DNA of 64,000 nucleotides from UBA6164 sp963979005 (GCA_963979005.1 CAXBVF010000001.1:3591-67590), one strand, 5' to 3'. Positions 11,692 to 23,849 are shown, counted from the stretch's first letter. Translations and numbers: made by a program. Notes: generated by a model not told the origin, from the sequence alone.

Positions 11692-12855
11692 ATGAAAAAA
11701 TTTTTAGACATTTTATTAATAGTTTTACTTACAGTATTAGTTATTAATATATTTAGTGATAAAGGGGAAGTAAAACTAAATAATACACTTACATTTGAGT
11801 TTAGTGATAATGATTATACTATTCCTGCTTCTATATTAATAAATGTTGAAAATAATACTGCTGAAACTGTTAGTTTCAATACATGTAATGATATAGATAT
11901 AAAATCTGCATGAGAAACTATTGTATTTTCAGATAGTTTCTGTAAAGATATTATTTTAGAATCAGCTTCTTGAACTATAATAGATTATTCTTCTGAATAT
12001 AAACAGTTTCAAAATATATGAAACTATAACTTAAATGTATCATATTGAGAAAAAGAATATTTTGACCAATTTTTATTAGAAAATAGTTGATCATTTAAAA
12101 AAATATTTGTATGATTATTCTATGCTCCAATATATAATTTAATGATATTTTTACTTAGTTTCTTTTGATGAGTATTCTGATGGGCTATAGTGTCAATTAC
12201 CGTAATTATTAGAATAGTTTTACTATTGCCTCAACATAAAATGATGCTTAGTCAGAAAAAACTTCAGGCAGTTCAACCAAAAATCAAAGAAATACAAGAA
12301 AAATATAAGTGAAATCAACAAATGCTTGGAATGAAACTTATGGAATTGTATAAAAAGGAAAAAGTAAATCCTATGGGTTCTTGTGGGCTATTACTTATTC
12401 AAATGCCAATATTATTGGTAATATATAATATTATATTATCTATAAAAGATCCTTCTAATTTCTTTTATACTTATGCCTTTTTAGCAGATTTTAAATTAGA
12501 TTCTATAAAATTTGGTTTCTTTTGATTAGATTTATTAGCTTCTGGATGAATTGCGGGTGCTCTATTGGCTATAAGTGTTGCAACTGTTCAATTTTTTCAA
12601 ATAAGATTATCTTTAGCTAATAAAAAAGATTCTGATTCAAAATGAGTTGTATTAGAAAAAAAGAAATGAAAAGACTGATATAGTCAATTTATGCCTGATC
12701 CTGAAGTAATGAATAAATTTATGCTATATTGAATGCCGGCAATGGTATGAATATTTACATTTACTTTATTCGCTTGAGTATGAGTGTATTGGGGGATATC
12801 AACATTATTTATGTTATTTCAACAATTAATTGTTAATAAAATAATAAAAAAGTAA
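11692..12855 (+). CDS. yidC: Membrane protein insertase YidC/Oxa1 family
   Basis: 387 residues. Inserts proteins into the cytoplasmic membrane with or without SecYEG. There is an N-terminal hydrophobic segment, an extracytoplasmic beta region, then the conserved core: ITVIIRIVLLLP (with the conserved groove Arg), a charged hairpin (QPKIKEIQEKYKG), NPMGSCGLLLIQMPIL, and three further membrane segments ending in a basic tail. ATG follows the rnpA stop by 4 nt. The AGGAGG-like string touching the ATG has no spacing and is unlikely to be a ribosome-binding site. A terminator follows. Confidence 0.93.
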
Positions 12856-12860
12856 AGTCG

Positions 12861-12897
12861 AAATGTTAAAAACTTTAGTAGTTTTTAACATTTTTAT
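12861..12897 (+). terminator. Terminator after yidC
   Basis: A 14-bp stem (12861-12874 with 12880-12893), short loop and T tract. Confidence 0.8.
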
Positions 12898-12931
12898 TAA
12901 TATGTATATATTATTATTAAATTTTAAAACT

Positions 12932-13606
12932 ATGACTAAAAAATTATTAGCTATTCTTTCTTTATTGGTTGTTTCTACTTCATCACTTTCTGCATATGAA
13001 GAAATTGAATGTAGTACAGATACAGTATTCTCAGAATATTCATGTAATCAATGTTTTACATGAGAATCTAAATCAGAATGAGATCTTTTAGGTCTACTAA
13101 GTGATGTATGGATGAATGTTACTGAAGTTCAAAAAATCTTATATAAAGAAGAACAATTAGACCCAGAAATGATTAGTTTAGATACAACTAATGTTACTTG
13201 GATAGAAACTCCTGATTCAAATGGTTTTTGGGAATATACTGATGAATTTAACGAATTATATAGTGATATAGAAGAATGATATATTCTAGATGCTGGTAAA
13301 TCAGTAACATGGATTAAATCAAACTTATCTCATGCTTATAAATTAGAAAGAAATACTGCTGACGCAGGAGAAAACATTGGTTTACTTGTTTATCCTATAT
13401 CTACTCATAATATATTAGCAGATGGGGAAATTACTATAGATAACTCTGAACATAAAGAATGTGTACTTTTTAAATCAGCTGAAGCAGGTGAAGAACCTGA
13501 AACTCCAGAAAGATTACCAGAAACTGGACCTTCAGAATTTATACTACTAGCAATTCTTGCTATGATTCTAGGGTTTGGAATAGTTAAATTTAGAACAAAG
13601 TCATAA
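12932..13606 (+). CDS. Surface protein with C-terminal LPETG sorting-like signal
   Basis: 224 residues. Signal peptide (MTKKLLAILSLLVVSTSSLSA, cleavage near residue 21), an exported domain with paired cysteines near residues 27, 38 and 41, and a C-terminal sorting-like signal: LPETG at 195-199, a hydrophobic segment and a basic FRTKS tail. This is the layout of sortase substrates. No sortase is in the window, so covalent anchoring is inference; the tail may simply serve as a membrane anchor. Start ATG 12932 is chosen over the in-frame upstream codon at 12863 because it begins the signal peptide and lies after the yidC terminator. Confidence 0.85.
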
Positions 13607-13615
13607 TAATAAATT

Positions 13616-13648
13616 AAAAGATAGATTTTTGAAAAATCTATCTTTTTT
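13616..13648 (+). terminator. Terminator after LPETG protein
   Basis: A long AT-rich palindrome around AAAAGATAGATTT with its complement, followed by seven T residues. Confidence 0.75.
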
Positions 13649-13760
13649 TGTCCAGAGAATTATAAATAATAAATAGTCAAGATGTTTTTTTTGAGTTTTT
13701 TATAATAAATATGATATTATATAAAGGTATATAAAAATATTAATTAATAATTTCATAGTT

Positions 13761-16700
13761 ATGATACATATAGTAGCTCAATATAGACAACTTTTTTTAA
13801 ATTTTGTAGTTAACTCTTTTGAAAATAAACCTTTCAGTGGAATGTCTGTACATGATAAAGTAAATTGATGAGTAACACCTGAGGATTTACAAAAATTTCT
13901 TGATTGAACTGATAAACCTTCAGAGAAGTCTAAAATTGAATATTCAAGAGGAGATTTTATGAATGAATTAAATGAAGTACTTAAAAATAAAGAAATTACA
14001 CCTAATGATGCTGAAAATCTTTTATATGGTATTTCACGTTTAAAACAAAAAGGTGAAAAAATAAGATATAAAAAATCTAGTGTATTAATTTTGCGTGAGA
14101 TGTGAGTTAGTTGATCTAAAGATTGATCATGGATGAGTGAAAAAAGCTTAATTAAAGAATTACAAAGTATTGTAGATTCAAAACTTATTTCTAGAGTTAC
14201 TCCAAAAAATCCTGAGATAAAAAAACTTGATACTAAAAGAATAATAGAAAAAGCAGAAATTAAAAAAGATACTAAAAAAGAGACAAAAATTTTGAATGAA
14301 GAAGTGATTTCTACAGATGTATTTCGTAGAACATTAAGAAAATGATCAAGACCTGGTCCTGATATTATGGCTCTTCAAAAATTTTTAAATGTAAAAGTTA
14401 CATCAAAATTTGATCAAGCAACAGTAGATGCATTAAAAACATATCAAGAAACTATTTACTGAAAATGACATAAATATGTAGATGGAGTATTATCAAAAAA
14501 TGGTAAAACATTAAAAACAATAAAAAAATCATTAGATTATAAATGATCAGCTACAAATGTTTACACTAGAGAAGCTAGTTCAGTTCAAGTCAAAGAATCT
14601 GTAAACAAATCTATGTCTAGAATGGATGCTTTACAAAAATTAAATAAGAATAGTGATCAATTTTACAAAGCTTTAGAAGCTTATCATGATGGTTGATTTA
14701 GGGATAATATTGTATCAGATATGTGATCATTATTATGACATTTTAGAGAAGCTGTTTGATCTAATGAAGCTAGTGAATATTTTAAAAAAATGAAATGAAT
14801 TAAAGAAGAAATTTCACAAAATGATGATAAATTTAATAACGAGTTAAATGAATTGTTAAAATTATGATTAAAAAATAATAAATTAGCGGATGGAACTGAA
14901 TATACAGCTAGACAAAAAACTACAGCTAAATATATTGCTAGAGATGTAGTTATTTGAGCTGTTCTTTGAGATGTACCTTTATTTGATTTAAGATTAAATT
15001 TTGCAAAGAATCTAATCTCTCATGGTGTCCCTATGGATAAAGCCTTAGTTTTTAAAAATTGGGTAAAATGATGAATGGTTGATACACCTGATTATAGTCA
15101 AGAAAATTTAGATAATGTTTCTTGAAAAGATGCATTAGTTAGCCTTTGAAAGTTGAGATCAACTTTAACAGCATATGGCTTTAGTGCTAAAGAGATAGAC
15201 TTTACATTAAATGGAGATTTGGAAAAATTAACAAATAAACAAAAAGAAACATTACAAACTATTATAAAAAATAGAATCATTCCTGACTTAGAAACTCTAA
15301 ATATTGGATGATTTAACTTTATAGAAAGATGGTTTGATAATAAAGATAATCAAATAGAAAATAAATTAAAAAAATTAACTTGAAAAAAACATTTATTAGA
15401 TATAAAGGCTACAAGAAAATTTAGTAATGCTAATGTAGAAAAATATGATGTAACATTAGAAAAAGTAGGTAAATTTTATATTTTAGAAGTGGATGATCAT
15501 TGATCAAATACTAATAAAATATTTGATTCTATGCCTAGTGAAAGTGATATTACAAATTCAATTAATGAATATAATAAATGAGATAAAAAATCATACGCAG
15601 ATTGATGGAATGAACCAAAATCTATTAGCACTTCTACAGATTTCTTAGATGACGAAAAAGAAATGAGAAATTTTGGAGTATTTAAAATATGAAATACATG
15701 AGCTCATATAATAAGAAGTTGAGAAAAATATAAGTATTTTACTCAAAAACCTAGTCAACAAGATATAGATAATGCAAATGATAATTTTGATAATGAATCT
15801 GATAATTGATTTGCAAATAATCTAGATCTAGCTTTAAACTCAGATTTATCTTTATCTGATATATTTGATGATATTTGATCAATTGTTAGCTTATTAGATG
15901 AACAACATAAAGAAGGATGATTTTTTGGAACTGAAGAATGACTTGAAAAAGGATTAAAAGATGTTAAATGAAAAATTGATTATTCTCAATGAATTCATGG
16001 TGAATATAAATTTGCAAAAAGAGCTATGAGTATACTTGAAAAAAAGAATACTACATTGTTTAAAAGATTTTCTATGTTATCAGTTTTTGAATCATCTGAT
16101 GAATTTTTAAAAGCTTTTCCAACAAATGATGAAGTTAGGACTTCAATATTAATGCTGAACTCAGCAAATAATGACCATGAATATATAGATATACTACAAA
16201 ATATAAATACAAATCCAAAAGTTAGAGAATATTTCGATATTGTATTAAATGCTAATAAAAATAATGCTTGAATGAAAGCATGGAAAGAATATAGAGTAAG
16301 TAATATTCCAAAATTTTCTGGATTAACTCGTATAAATGAAAGTTCTAAAAGAAAATTTAAGTATGGTCCTAAATTGGATATATCAAATGACTTAGGTTAT
16401 AGTGTCAAAGAAATGAGAAAAGATATTTTAAGTCATTTAAAAGGAGAAACTACTTATCCAGAAAAGAGTAGTAAAGCAATGGATGTTTTATGAAATATCC
16501 TAGCTTGAATTATTGATAAACAGTGATTTACTGATATTACTTATGAAGATTTAGAAAATTCTATTGCTAATAATATGATTCCAGTTAATATTGAAACCTT
16601 TAGATGAAATTCTGCTATAAATACAGCTAAAACTATATGAAATTCAAATCATGATAATTCAAAATGAATTGATTATTTAATGGATACAAAATGAGACAAA

Positions 16701-17030
16701 TTTGTATTAAAATCTACAATTGATAAAGAAATAACTTTATATACAAAGGATTGAAGAAAAGTAACAGCGACTAAAACATATACTATATATCTTAGACCAG
16801 AATGTTCTAACTTAATGATAATGCCTACATGAGTTAAATTATCAGAAAAGCTTACTACAGCAGATTTTAATATGGACGTATCAAGTCTTAAAACATATAC
16901 TGTTCCAGTTACATTGAATTTACTTAAATCTGCTTTGGATGGGCTTGAAAGTTGAGAAGTAGCGTGAAGTAGAACTGTAGATGATGCTCCAATTGAAATT
17001 CCTATTGTTCCGAGCCAACCAAGTTTATAA
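13761..17030 (+). CDS. Large protein with peptidoglycan-binding-like segment
   Basis: 1089 residues, continuous only with TGA as Gly. Near residues 200-250 a segment (GPDIMALQKFLN ... FDQATVDALKTYQ ... DGVLSKNGKTL) has the helix pattern of PG_binding_1 domains, which bind cell-wall glycan. The remainder is a Lys/Glu/Asn-rich helical protein; a beta-rich C-terminus ends near IPIVPSQPSL. No clear signal peptide. Family not recognised. It heads a run with a small lipoprotein (26 nt later) and a cysteine-rich repeat protein, suggesting a shared cell-envelope role by inference. Confidence 0.8.
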
Positions 17031-17056
17031 AATATTAATTTATTATTAAAATATTT

Positions 17057-17242
17057 ATGAAAAATATATTATATATATTAGTTATGATTCTTATTATTTC
17101 TTCTTGTTGAAAAGTTGATAATAATGATATTATATTGCCTGTTGATATTAATATGACAGGAGTAATAGATAATGAAATAGAGATTGAATCAGAAGATGAT
17201 ACAATTGTAATTCCAGAGGTTGAAAATCAACCAAATTATTAA
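17057..17242 (+). CDS. Small lipoprotein
   Basis: 61-residue protein: hydrophobic signal with lipobox ISSC (acceptor Cys17, followed by a TGA-Gly), then an acidic tail rich in Asp, Glu, Ile and Val. No domain recognised. The single in-frame TGA breaks it under the standard code. It lies 26 nt after the 1089-residue gene and 13 nt before the cysteine-rich repeat gene. Confidence 0.75.
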
Positions 17243-17255
17243 TTAAAAGAGAGAG

Positions 17256-20200
17256 ATGAAAAATTTATTAAAAATAGTTGTATTTATATTTATTACATTA
17301 TCTATGGCTAGTAGTGCTAATGCTATTAATGTAGGTATAACTAGTCATGAAACTACTAGTTGTCCATGAGATAATAATGATGTAACTTATTATATTTCTT
17401 GAAATTCTTATGAAAGATTTTTAGGTGATATGTTTTGGACGTCTGATGATAGATATATTTCTACGAACTCTGATGTTACTATTTGGTATTCAGATCCAAA
17501 TTTATTATCAGGTTGTAATAGTTCATCTGATTGGTCAAGAATAAGTTCACTTTCACCTGGTTCTAATACTGAAGTATTGGCTTTATGAGCTAATTGTACA
17601 TTTAATAAACCTACAGATAAAAATAATAGAACTTTACAATTTGTATATAATATAAAATATTATGATATCATATCTGGTTGAGGTGCTTCAATTTGAGATT
17701 GGGACCTTGCCTATTTTTTAAATACTACGGAAGCAAATGATAATACACCACATTTTTGATCATATACAAATGTTGGTTTTGATAATGAATTAACTCATGA
17801 CAATGAATGTTTTAATGTAGAACTTAGGTATTGTTGAGATGAAATTAGAGAAGCTACGGAATGAGAACAATGTGATGACTGAAATAATATAAATTGAGAT
17901 TGATGTAGTGCAACTTGTCAAACGGAACCAGTATGTAATAGCCTTACAGTTACTCCTGCTAGTTGATTACCAGGATTTAATACAGTTCTTAGCTGTAATT
18001 GAAATACTTCAACATATAGAATTGAAGTTGCAAATAATAATTGAACTATCATCGATTCTATTAATTCAAATTTTTGGAATTTATCATTTTCAGATGTATG
18101 AACTTATACAGCTACTTGTTATGTTGCTTGAATAACTAGCCCAGCATGTACTAAAACTATTACAGTTACTCCTCCGGCATGTACTGCATGAACAATTACA
18201 TGAGTTCAAACTTCAGCAATAGATGGATCTATTCCATGACTATGTCCAATAAATACTACAGCGGCAAATTTTGTAGAAGTAGTAAATTGAACACTTTCAA
18301 CTTATACATGGACATGTGATTGACTAGTATGATGAAATTGTAGTGCAAGTTATGATACTAATCCTGGTAACTGTACTGCTTGAACAATTACATGAGTACA
18401 GAATGATGCACTTGATGGTACTGAAACATGATATTGTTCTTCAGGAACTTTTTGAGATTTTTTAGCAACAGTAAATTGAATTACAACAAACTATACATGG
18501 TCTTGTGATTGAGAAACATGATGAACATGTAATGCAAGTTATTCTAATAATAATGGAGGTAATTGTATAGCTTGAACTACAAGTTGAGAGCAAAATTCTC
18601 CTATAAATTCAACAAATGTAGGATTATGTCCAGTATGACAAACTTCAGCAGATTTTTTATCTACACTAAATGGAACTATAACTAGTTATTCTTGGTCATG
18701 TGATTGAGAAGTATGATGAACATGTTGAGCTTATTATGATAGTTCTATAAATCATGTATGTGAAGCTTGAACGATAACTTGATTACAAACTTCTCGTGTT
18801 TATCAGACTAGTACAGGACTATGTCCAGTGTGACAAACTGCTTGAAATTTTGTAACAAGTGTATCATGAAATAGATCTAGTTATACATGGGGATGTAATT
18901 GATTATCATGATGAAATTGTAGTGCAAGTTATGTAAGTGGATGATGAACTAGTGCATGTATATCTTGAGGAGTTTCATGAACAGTTTCTAGTCGTATAGA
19001 TGTAACTACACCAAATTTGTGTCCTACATGAGAAATTGCGAGATGATTTCAAGCTACATTAGTAGGAAATACAATAAATTATTTATGGACATGTAATTGA
19101 AGAAATTGAGGAAGTTGTCATGCTGATTATACAAGTGGATGAGGATGAGGAGGTTGAACATTTTGTTGAGATGGTTGATTACAAAGGCCTAATGATGATT
19201 CTATTTTAGAAGAATGTGATTTCTGATCTGGTACTTGGCCACTATGGTGTACTAGTTCTTGTCAAATTACAAATACTACAATGCCAAATTCTGGTCTATG
19301 AGAAATAACAATTCCATGAGGATGATCTTTTGATTTTTGACCAATTGATAATATTCTTATTTGAGTTTGAATGAATCCTTTTATAACTCATGATTTAATA
19401 CCATTTGTTACAAATAATTCAAGTTATGATTTTTATCTTTCAAAATTGTGTGTAAAATGAATTTGAACTTCTGTATCTTGAGCTGAGGATTGTAGGTCTA
19501 TAAGTTTTTTACCTGCAACTTGAACTTATACATTTAATTCTTATCCAATTATTAAGTGAATAAATAACTTTATTGATTGAACTTCATATTCAGATAATGA
19601 AATAAAAACTTATTTAGAAGATTCAAATTGAGATAGTTCATATAATGAAGCAATTTTAGATGTAAGAGTATCTAGACCTTCAATATCTACAGTTTGAGGA
19701 TGAACTACTTATTTACAAGATACTTCGGATATAGCAAATATTAATAATGTAGCTGATAATGATACTGAAAATAAAAACTTTGTTTGAGTATGAGTAGATA
19801 CTGGTGATAACTCAAGTTATTCCGATGATATAGATGATAGTGATTTAATAGATGAAGTAGTAGAAGAATGAGAAGATTATTCGTCAGGTGTTTTAGATGA
19901 TGTAATAGTAACGGTTAGTAATTTATGACCTGGTACTATGAGTAATTTTGAAAGTTATAACTGAATAGCTAATGTAAATATATTAAAAGATTATGACTTT
20001 GATATCACTTGAGGACAATGAACTAGTTTTCCTTCTGGATCAAGAACATATATAATTGAAAATTGAGATTTAACTATAAGTGAAAATATAGAATTTTCTG
20101 ACAATATAGCATTCATAGTTAAATGATGAAATATTATTATTAAAAATAATGTTACAAGAATTGATTGAACTTATATTACAATCTGAGATTCTATTGTTAC

Positions 20201-20435
20201 ATGATTATTTAAATGAGAAAGTTCTACTACAACAAATATATTATTAGTTAATGGTTCTCTATATTGAAACATTAATGATTTAATATCAAAAAGAACTTAT
20301 GTTAAACAACAAAGCTCTGGTTTAATAGATGTTTGAACAATAGTAAGTTTTGGGTCTTCTTTATTTAGAAAACCAGCACCATTGATAACAACATTTATTA
20401 ATGAATATCTAACAGCAGATAAAATTGCAAAATAA
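17256..20435 (+). CDS. Secreted cysteine-rich repeat protein with Myxococcus-type motif
   Basis: 1059 residues. Signal peptide ending MASSANA near residue 23. Near residues 190-225, CGDEIRE...GEQCDDGNN.NGDGCSATC matches the Myxococcus cysteine-rich (DUF4215-type) repeat. An Ig-like segment follows, then five tandem repeats of 64-66 residues (about 309-635), each with AGTITG-like, LCP, TW.CDG and GG.C.A.Y motifs and four cysteines. A second partial CGDG...ECD motif lies near 637-655. The C-terminus is beta-rich. Extracellular and probably disulfide-bonded; an adhesion or host-contact role is inference. Ends at a strong terminator. Confidence 0.87.
18180..19160 (+). repeat. Five tandem cysteine-containing coding repeats
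   Basis: Units start at TGT codons at 18180, 18372, 18564, 18759 and 18957, so the spacings are 192, 192, 195 and 198 nt. Cysteine positions are kept while the rest diverges. Confidence 0.85.
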
Positions 20436-20464
20436 AAAAATGTGGAAATTTCCACATTTTTTTT
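20434..20464 (+). terminator. Terminator after repeat protein
   Basis: A perfect palindrome centred on GTGGAAATTTCCAC flanked by A and T runs; it starts inside the stop codon of the upstream gene. Confidence 0.85.
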
Positions 20465-20516
20465 TATACTATTTAAAATAAGAATATATTATTAGATAAT
20501 AAATAAAGAATAAAAA

Positions 20517-21044
20517 ATGAAAATAACAATTTTTTGACTTGCATGAAGTGGGACATCTACTGTATGAAAAGCCTTAGCAAAAGAATTAAGCTATGATTTT
20601 AAGTCTACTTGAAATATAATGAGGGAATGGGCAGAAGAAATGTGATTAAGCTTGTATGAATTTGAGGATAAAATTATTAAAACTGATAAATCTTTTGATA
20701 ATAAATTGGATACAAAAGTAGTTAAATTTTGAGAGAATAATGATAATTTTATTTTTGAGAGTAGATTAGCGTGGAATTTTATTCCAGATTCTTTTAAAAT
20801 ATATTTAAAATGTGATGAAGATGAAAGATATAATAGAATACAAAAAAGAGAATGAATTAATCCAGAAATAGTAGAAAAAAATAAAAAAAGAGAAAGTGAA
20901 CTGGTAGAAAGATACAAAATAGTTTATCCTGATATAAATTTCCCTCCTAAGGATGATGTTTTTGAATTAGTTATAGATGTAACTGATAAATTGCCAGAAA
21001 AGATAATAGAGCTTATTATAGAAAAACTAAATATGATAAAATAA
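20517..21044 (+). CDS. Cytidylate kinase-like P-loop kinase (archaeal type)
   Basis: 175 residues. P-loop GLAGSGTSTVGKAL at the N-terminus and STGNIMREWAEEMGLSLYEFE near residue 33 match the short CMP kinase form typical of archaea and some CPR bacteria rather than the roughly 225-residue bacterial Cmk. It would phosphorylate CMP/dCMP. Lid-like RIQKREG near residue 103. Downstream lie a 48-nt repeat and trmD. Another small NMP kinase cannot be excluded. Confidence 0.75.
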
Positions 21045-21049
21045 TTTAT

Positions 21050-21097
21050 AACAAAATTTTTTACAATACCTTATATGAATTATTTAGTAAGTGTAAA
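21050..21097. repeat. 48-nt direct repeat, copy 1 (before trmD)
   Basis: Core ACAAAATTTTT..CAATACC plus TTATATGAATTA is shared with 21840-21887, with two mismatches in the first 32 nt and looser identity after. Sits between the kinase gene and trmD. Confidence 0.75.
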
Positions 21098-21160
21098 AGA
21101 ATTTCTTATATAAAATTATTTTATTATATTTAGAATATTAATCATTATTAAGTTAAATTT

Positions 21161-21814
21161 ATGAAAATACATATTATTAGCATATTTCCTGAAAGTTTTG
21201 AGTCATATTTTTCTAGTTCAATTATTTGAAAAGCTAGTGAAAAATGACTTTTTAGTATAGAGTTACATAAATTGAATAATTTTTCAGAAGATAAATTTAA
21301 AAGAGTGGATAATAATGCATATGGTATGCATGGACAAGTAATTTCTGCAGAACCATTAAGTAAAGCTATAGAATATATTTTTAATGATGTATGATCTAAA
21401 ATTCCTGTTATATATATGTCACCAAGTTGAGATTTATTGACTCAGGAAAAAATAGAAAATTATTATGAAGAATTAAATGGAGAATTTATTATCATTTGTG
21501 GTCATTATGAATGAATAGATGAGAGAATTATAGACATGTATGTAGATTACAAGATAAGTATAGGAGAATATGTGCTAAGTAGCTGAGAATTGTCTGCTAG
21601 CGTATTTTTAGATGCTTTAATTAGACATATACCAGGAGTATTATGAAATATAGAATCATTAAATGAGGATAGTTTTTCTAAAAGATTTGATAGACAAAAA
21701 GAGTATCCTGTGTATACTCGTCCAGAAGAATTCATGTGAAAAAAAGTCCCAGAAATATTACTTTCAGGGAATCACAAAGAGATAGAAAAATGGAAAAAAG
21801 AAAATTTAACTTAA
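21161..21814 (+). CDS. trmD: tRNA (guanine-37-N1)-methyltransferase
   Basis: 217 residues. SPOUT-fold methyltransferase that makes m1G37 next to the anticodon and prevents +1 frameshifting. Motifs: IISIFPESFES at the start, YGMHGQ near residue 50, CGHYEGIDERI near 113, SIGEYVLSSGELSA near 134 and SFSKRFDRQKEYPVYTRPEEF near 170. Shorter than E. coli TrmD (255) at the C-terminus. Stands alone here, not with rpsP/rimM/rplS, and is flanked on both sides by a 48-nt repeat. Confidence 0.95.
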
Positions 21815-21839
21815 AAATAAAAAAGTTAAATAATTATTA

Positions 21840-21887
21840 AACAAAATTTTTCGCAATACCTTATATGAATTACATAGTTAATGCTCA
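21840..21887. repeat. 48-nt direct repeat, copy 2 (after trmD)
   Basis: Second copy of the 21050-21097 element in the same orientation, placed before the zinc-ribbon membrane protein gene. Both copies precede a gene by 30-64 nt, so a shared regulatory sequence is an alternative to a mobile origin. Confidence 0.75.
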
Positions 21888-21917
21888 AAACTTATTATTA
21901 AAATTATTTAACTTTTT

Positions 21918-22424
21918 ATGAATATAGACGTATCTAATATAATTGAAAAACTTTATGAGTGAGTAACTTTTGAAGTATTTATAAAGTTTGTGATTGTATA
22001 TTTCTTTATTATTTGGATAGCTATTTTACTTTGGGTAATAAAAGATATTTCTAATAGAACTAGTAATACATTATTACAAATTATATCTATATTGGTTATA
22101 TTATTTTTAACACCTTTTTGAATATTCATTTATCTTTTGATTAGACCAGGGAAGACCTTGTTTGAAAAATATTATGAAGAGATAGAGGAAAACTTAGATA
22201 CATTTAATCAAATAATAGAAGATAAAACAAGACAATGTGAGGCTGAAGATCATTGTTTTAGTTGTGAAGAACCAATAAGTCATAACTTTAAATTTTGTCC
22301 AAAGTGTAAAACAGTCTTAAAAAGGGAATGTTTTCATTGTTCTAAATTATTATACTCTGATTGGAAAGTGTGTCCGTATTGTTGAAAAAAACAGAAAAAG
22401 TTAAAAATAAAAAAAGATGATTAA
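21918..22424 (+). CDS. Membrane protein with double zinc ribbon
   Basis: 168 residues. Two hydrophobic segments (about residues 17-40 and 53-75), then a Glu-rich linker and a cytoplasmic C-terminus with two CxxC pairs plus a third unit: CFSCEEP...FCPKC and CFHCSKL...VCPYCG, the double zinc ribbon pattern. Such domains bind zinc and mediate protein or nucleic acid contacts. Function unknown. Only three TGA codons occur, one of them in the last CPYCG. Confidence 0.82.
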
Positions 22425-22437
22425 ATCATCTTTTTTT
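22408..22437. terminator. Bidirectional terminator between convergent genes
   Basis: Stem AAAAAAGATGATT with its complement, with A and T tracts on both sides, overlapping the ends of the zinc-ribbon gene and tig. Confidence 0.8.
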
Positions 22438-23752
22438 ATTTAGTAGTTTTTTTCTCTATTTCAAAGAAGCTATCAATTAATTTTCTATAAGCCATTCTTT
22501 GTCTTAGTTCTTCGTAATATTTATTACCAGGAACATATAACTCTTTCAATCTAGCTAGTACATCTTTTGAACCATAATTAGCAAGAATATTTTCTACTTC
22601 TACTTTTAATTCTTTATCTGTTACTTCAGTTTTTTCTGTTTCATTTAGTTTATGTAAAATTAATTCTCCTTGTAATCTTTTTAAGGCTACAGTTTTTACA
22701 TTTTTTTCTTTATATGTTTCTTCATCCATTTTTAAGCTTTCTAGATAGTCTGATATTTTCATTCCATCTTTTGCTATGTTTTCTTTTATTTCAGAGTAAA
22801 CTTTTTCTATTTGGTTTTTTAATAAACCATTACCTATTTCCATTTTAGTTACTTTTAGAAGTTCATCTATTAGTTTAGTTTCTTCATCTATTCTAGCATT
22901 TGATTCTTTAGTACCTGTTATTTCTTCTTTTATTAATTTTTTGAATCCATCTAAATCAAGTTTTTTACCTCTTAATTGCTCGATAAACTCAGGAGTAAAT
23001 TCTGGTTTAACTGCTTTTTCTAATTTTTTAATATTTACTTTAAAACTAGTTTTTTTACCAGCAAAATCAGCGTTATGATAATCTTTTGGAAAATCAATTG
23101 GTAATACTAATTCATCACCTACTTTTGCTCAAGCAATTTGTTCTTCAAAACCAGGAACTAATATATTTGTTCCAAGTACAAGAGGGTATTCGACCATAGA
23201 AGTATTTTCTAGAACGTCTCCATTTTCAGAACCTTCTGTATCAATAGTTACTCTATCTCACATTTTAGCTTTTGCAGTTTTGCTTGTTGTTTCTTCAAAT
23301 TTTGTAAATTTTGTTTCTATTTGTTCTAATGCAGTTTTAACTTCAGCAGCACTTACTGTAATTTTTTGTTTTTTAAGTTTAATTTTTCTATATTTTGAAT
23401 CTATTTCTATAGTAGGGAATACTTCAATATGAATTTTGAATTTAAGAGGAGATTCAGAAATTATTTCTTTTATTTCAGCTTGTGCAACTGGCATTATTTT
23501 TTCTTTTCTAAGCGCTTCTCTATAAATACCATCGATTGCAAAATCAATAGACATTTTATTAATATATTCATCTCCATATTGTCTAACTAAAATATTTTCA
23601 GGTATTTTAGCTCATTTTCTAAATCATTTTATATCAGCATTTTTTTCTAAGTGTTCTAGGGCCTGTTTTCTATATTTTGCTACATTTTTAGCTTCTTCTT
23701 CTACTACTAATTCTACAATTGAATCTGGAAGTAAATTTTTCTCTATTTTCAT
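22436..23752 (-). CDS. tig: Trigger factor
   Basis: 438 residues, family-typical. Ribosome-associated chaperone and peptidyl-prolyl isomerase. The N-terminal ribosome-binding part contains GFRKG near residue 45 (consensus GFRxGxxP). The middle FKBP-like domain has GDRVTIDTEG and DFPKDYHNADFAGKK. The C-terminal part is helical and Lys/Glu-rich. ATG at 23752 is preceded by a promoter with 16-bp spacing. Few TGA codons, as in other highly expressed genes here. Confidence 0.93.
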
Positions 23753-23783
23753 GTGTCTTTTTTAAATTATAAATAACGCGAGG

Positions 23784-23811
23784 ATTATATTAGTAATTGT
23801 ATAAAAGGCAA
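23784..23811 (-). promoter_or_regulatory. Promoter of tig
   Basis: On the minus strand: TTGCCT (23811-23806), 16-bp spacer, TATAAT (23789-23784). Confidence 0.65.
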
Positions 23812-23813
23812 GA

Positions 23814-23849
23814 AAAAAACAGGTCTAGATTAATCTAGACCTGTTTTTT
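23814..23849. terminator. Perfect palindromic terminator upstream of tig
   Basis: 36-nt perfect palindrome AAAAAACAGGTCTAGATT plus its complement. It ends the minus-strand gene at 23848, just before the tig promoter. Confidence 0.85.

Noticed and set aside
18180..19160. CRISPR-like array
   Set aside because: The repeats are about 192-198 nt, in frame and diverged; they are coding repeats of a secreted protein. No short direct repeats with unique spacers occur in the window.
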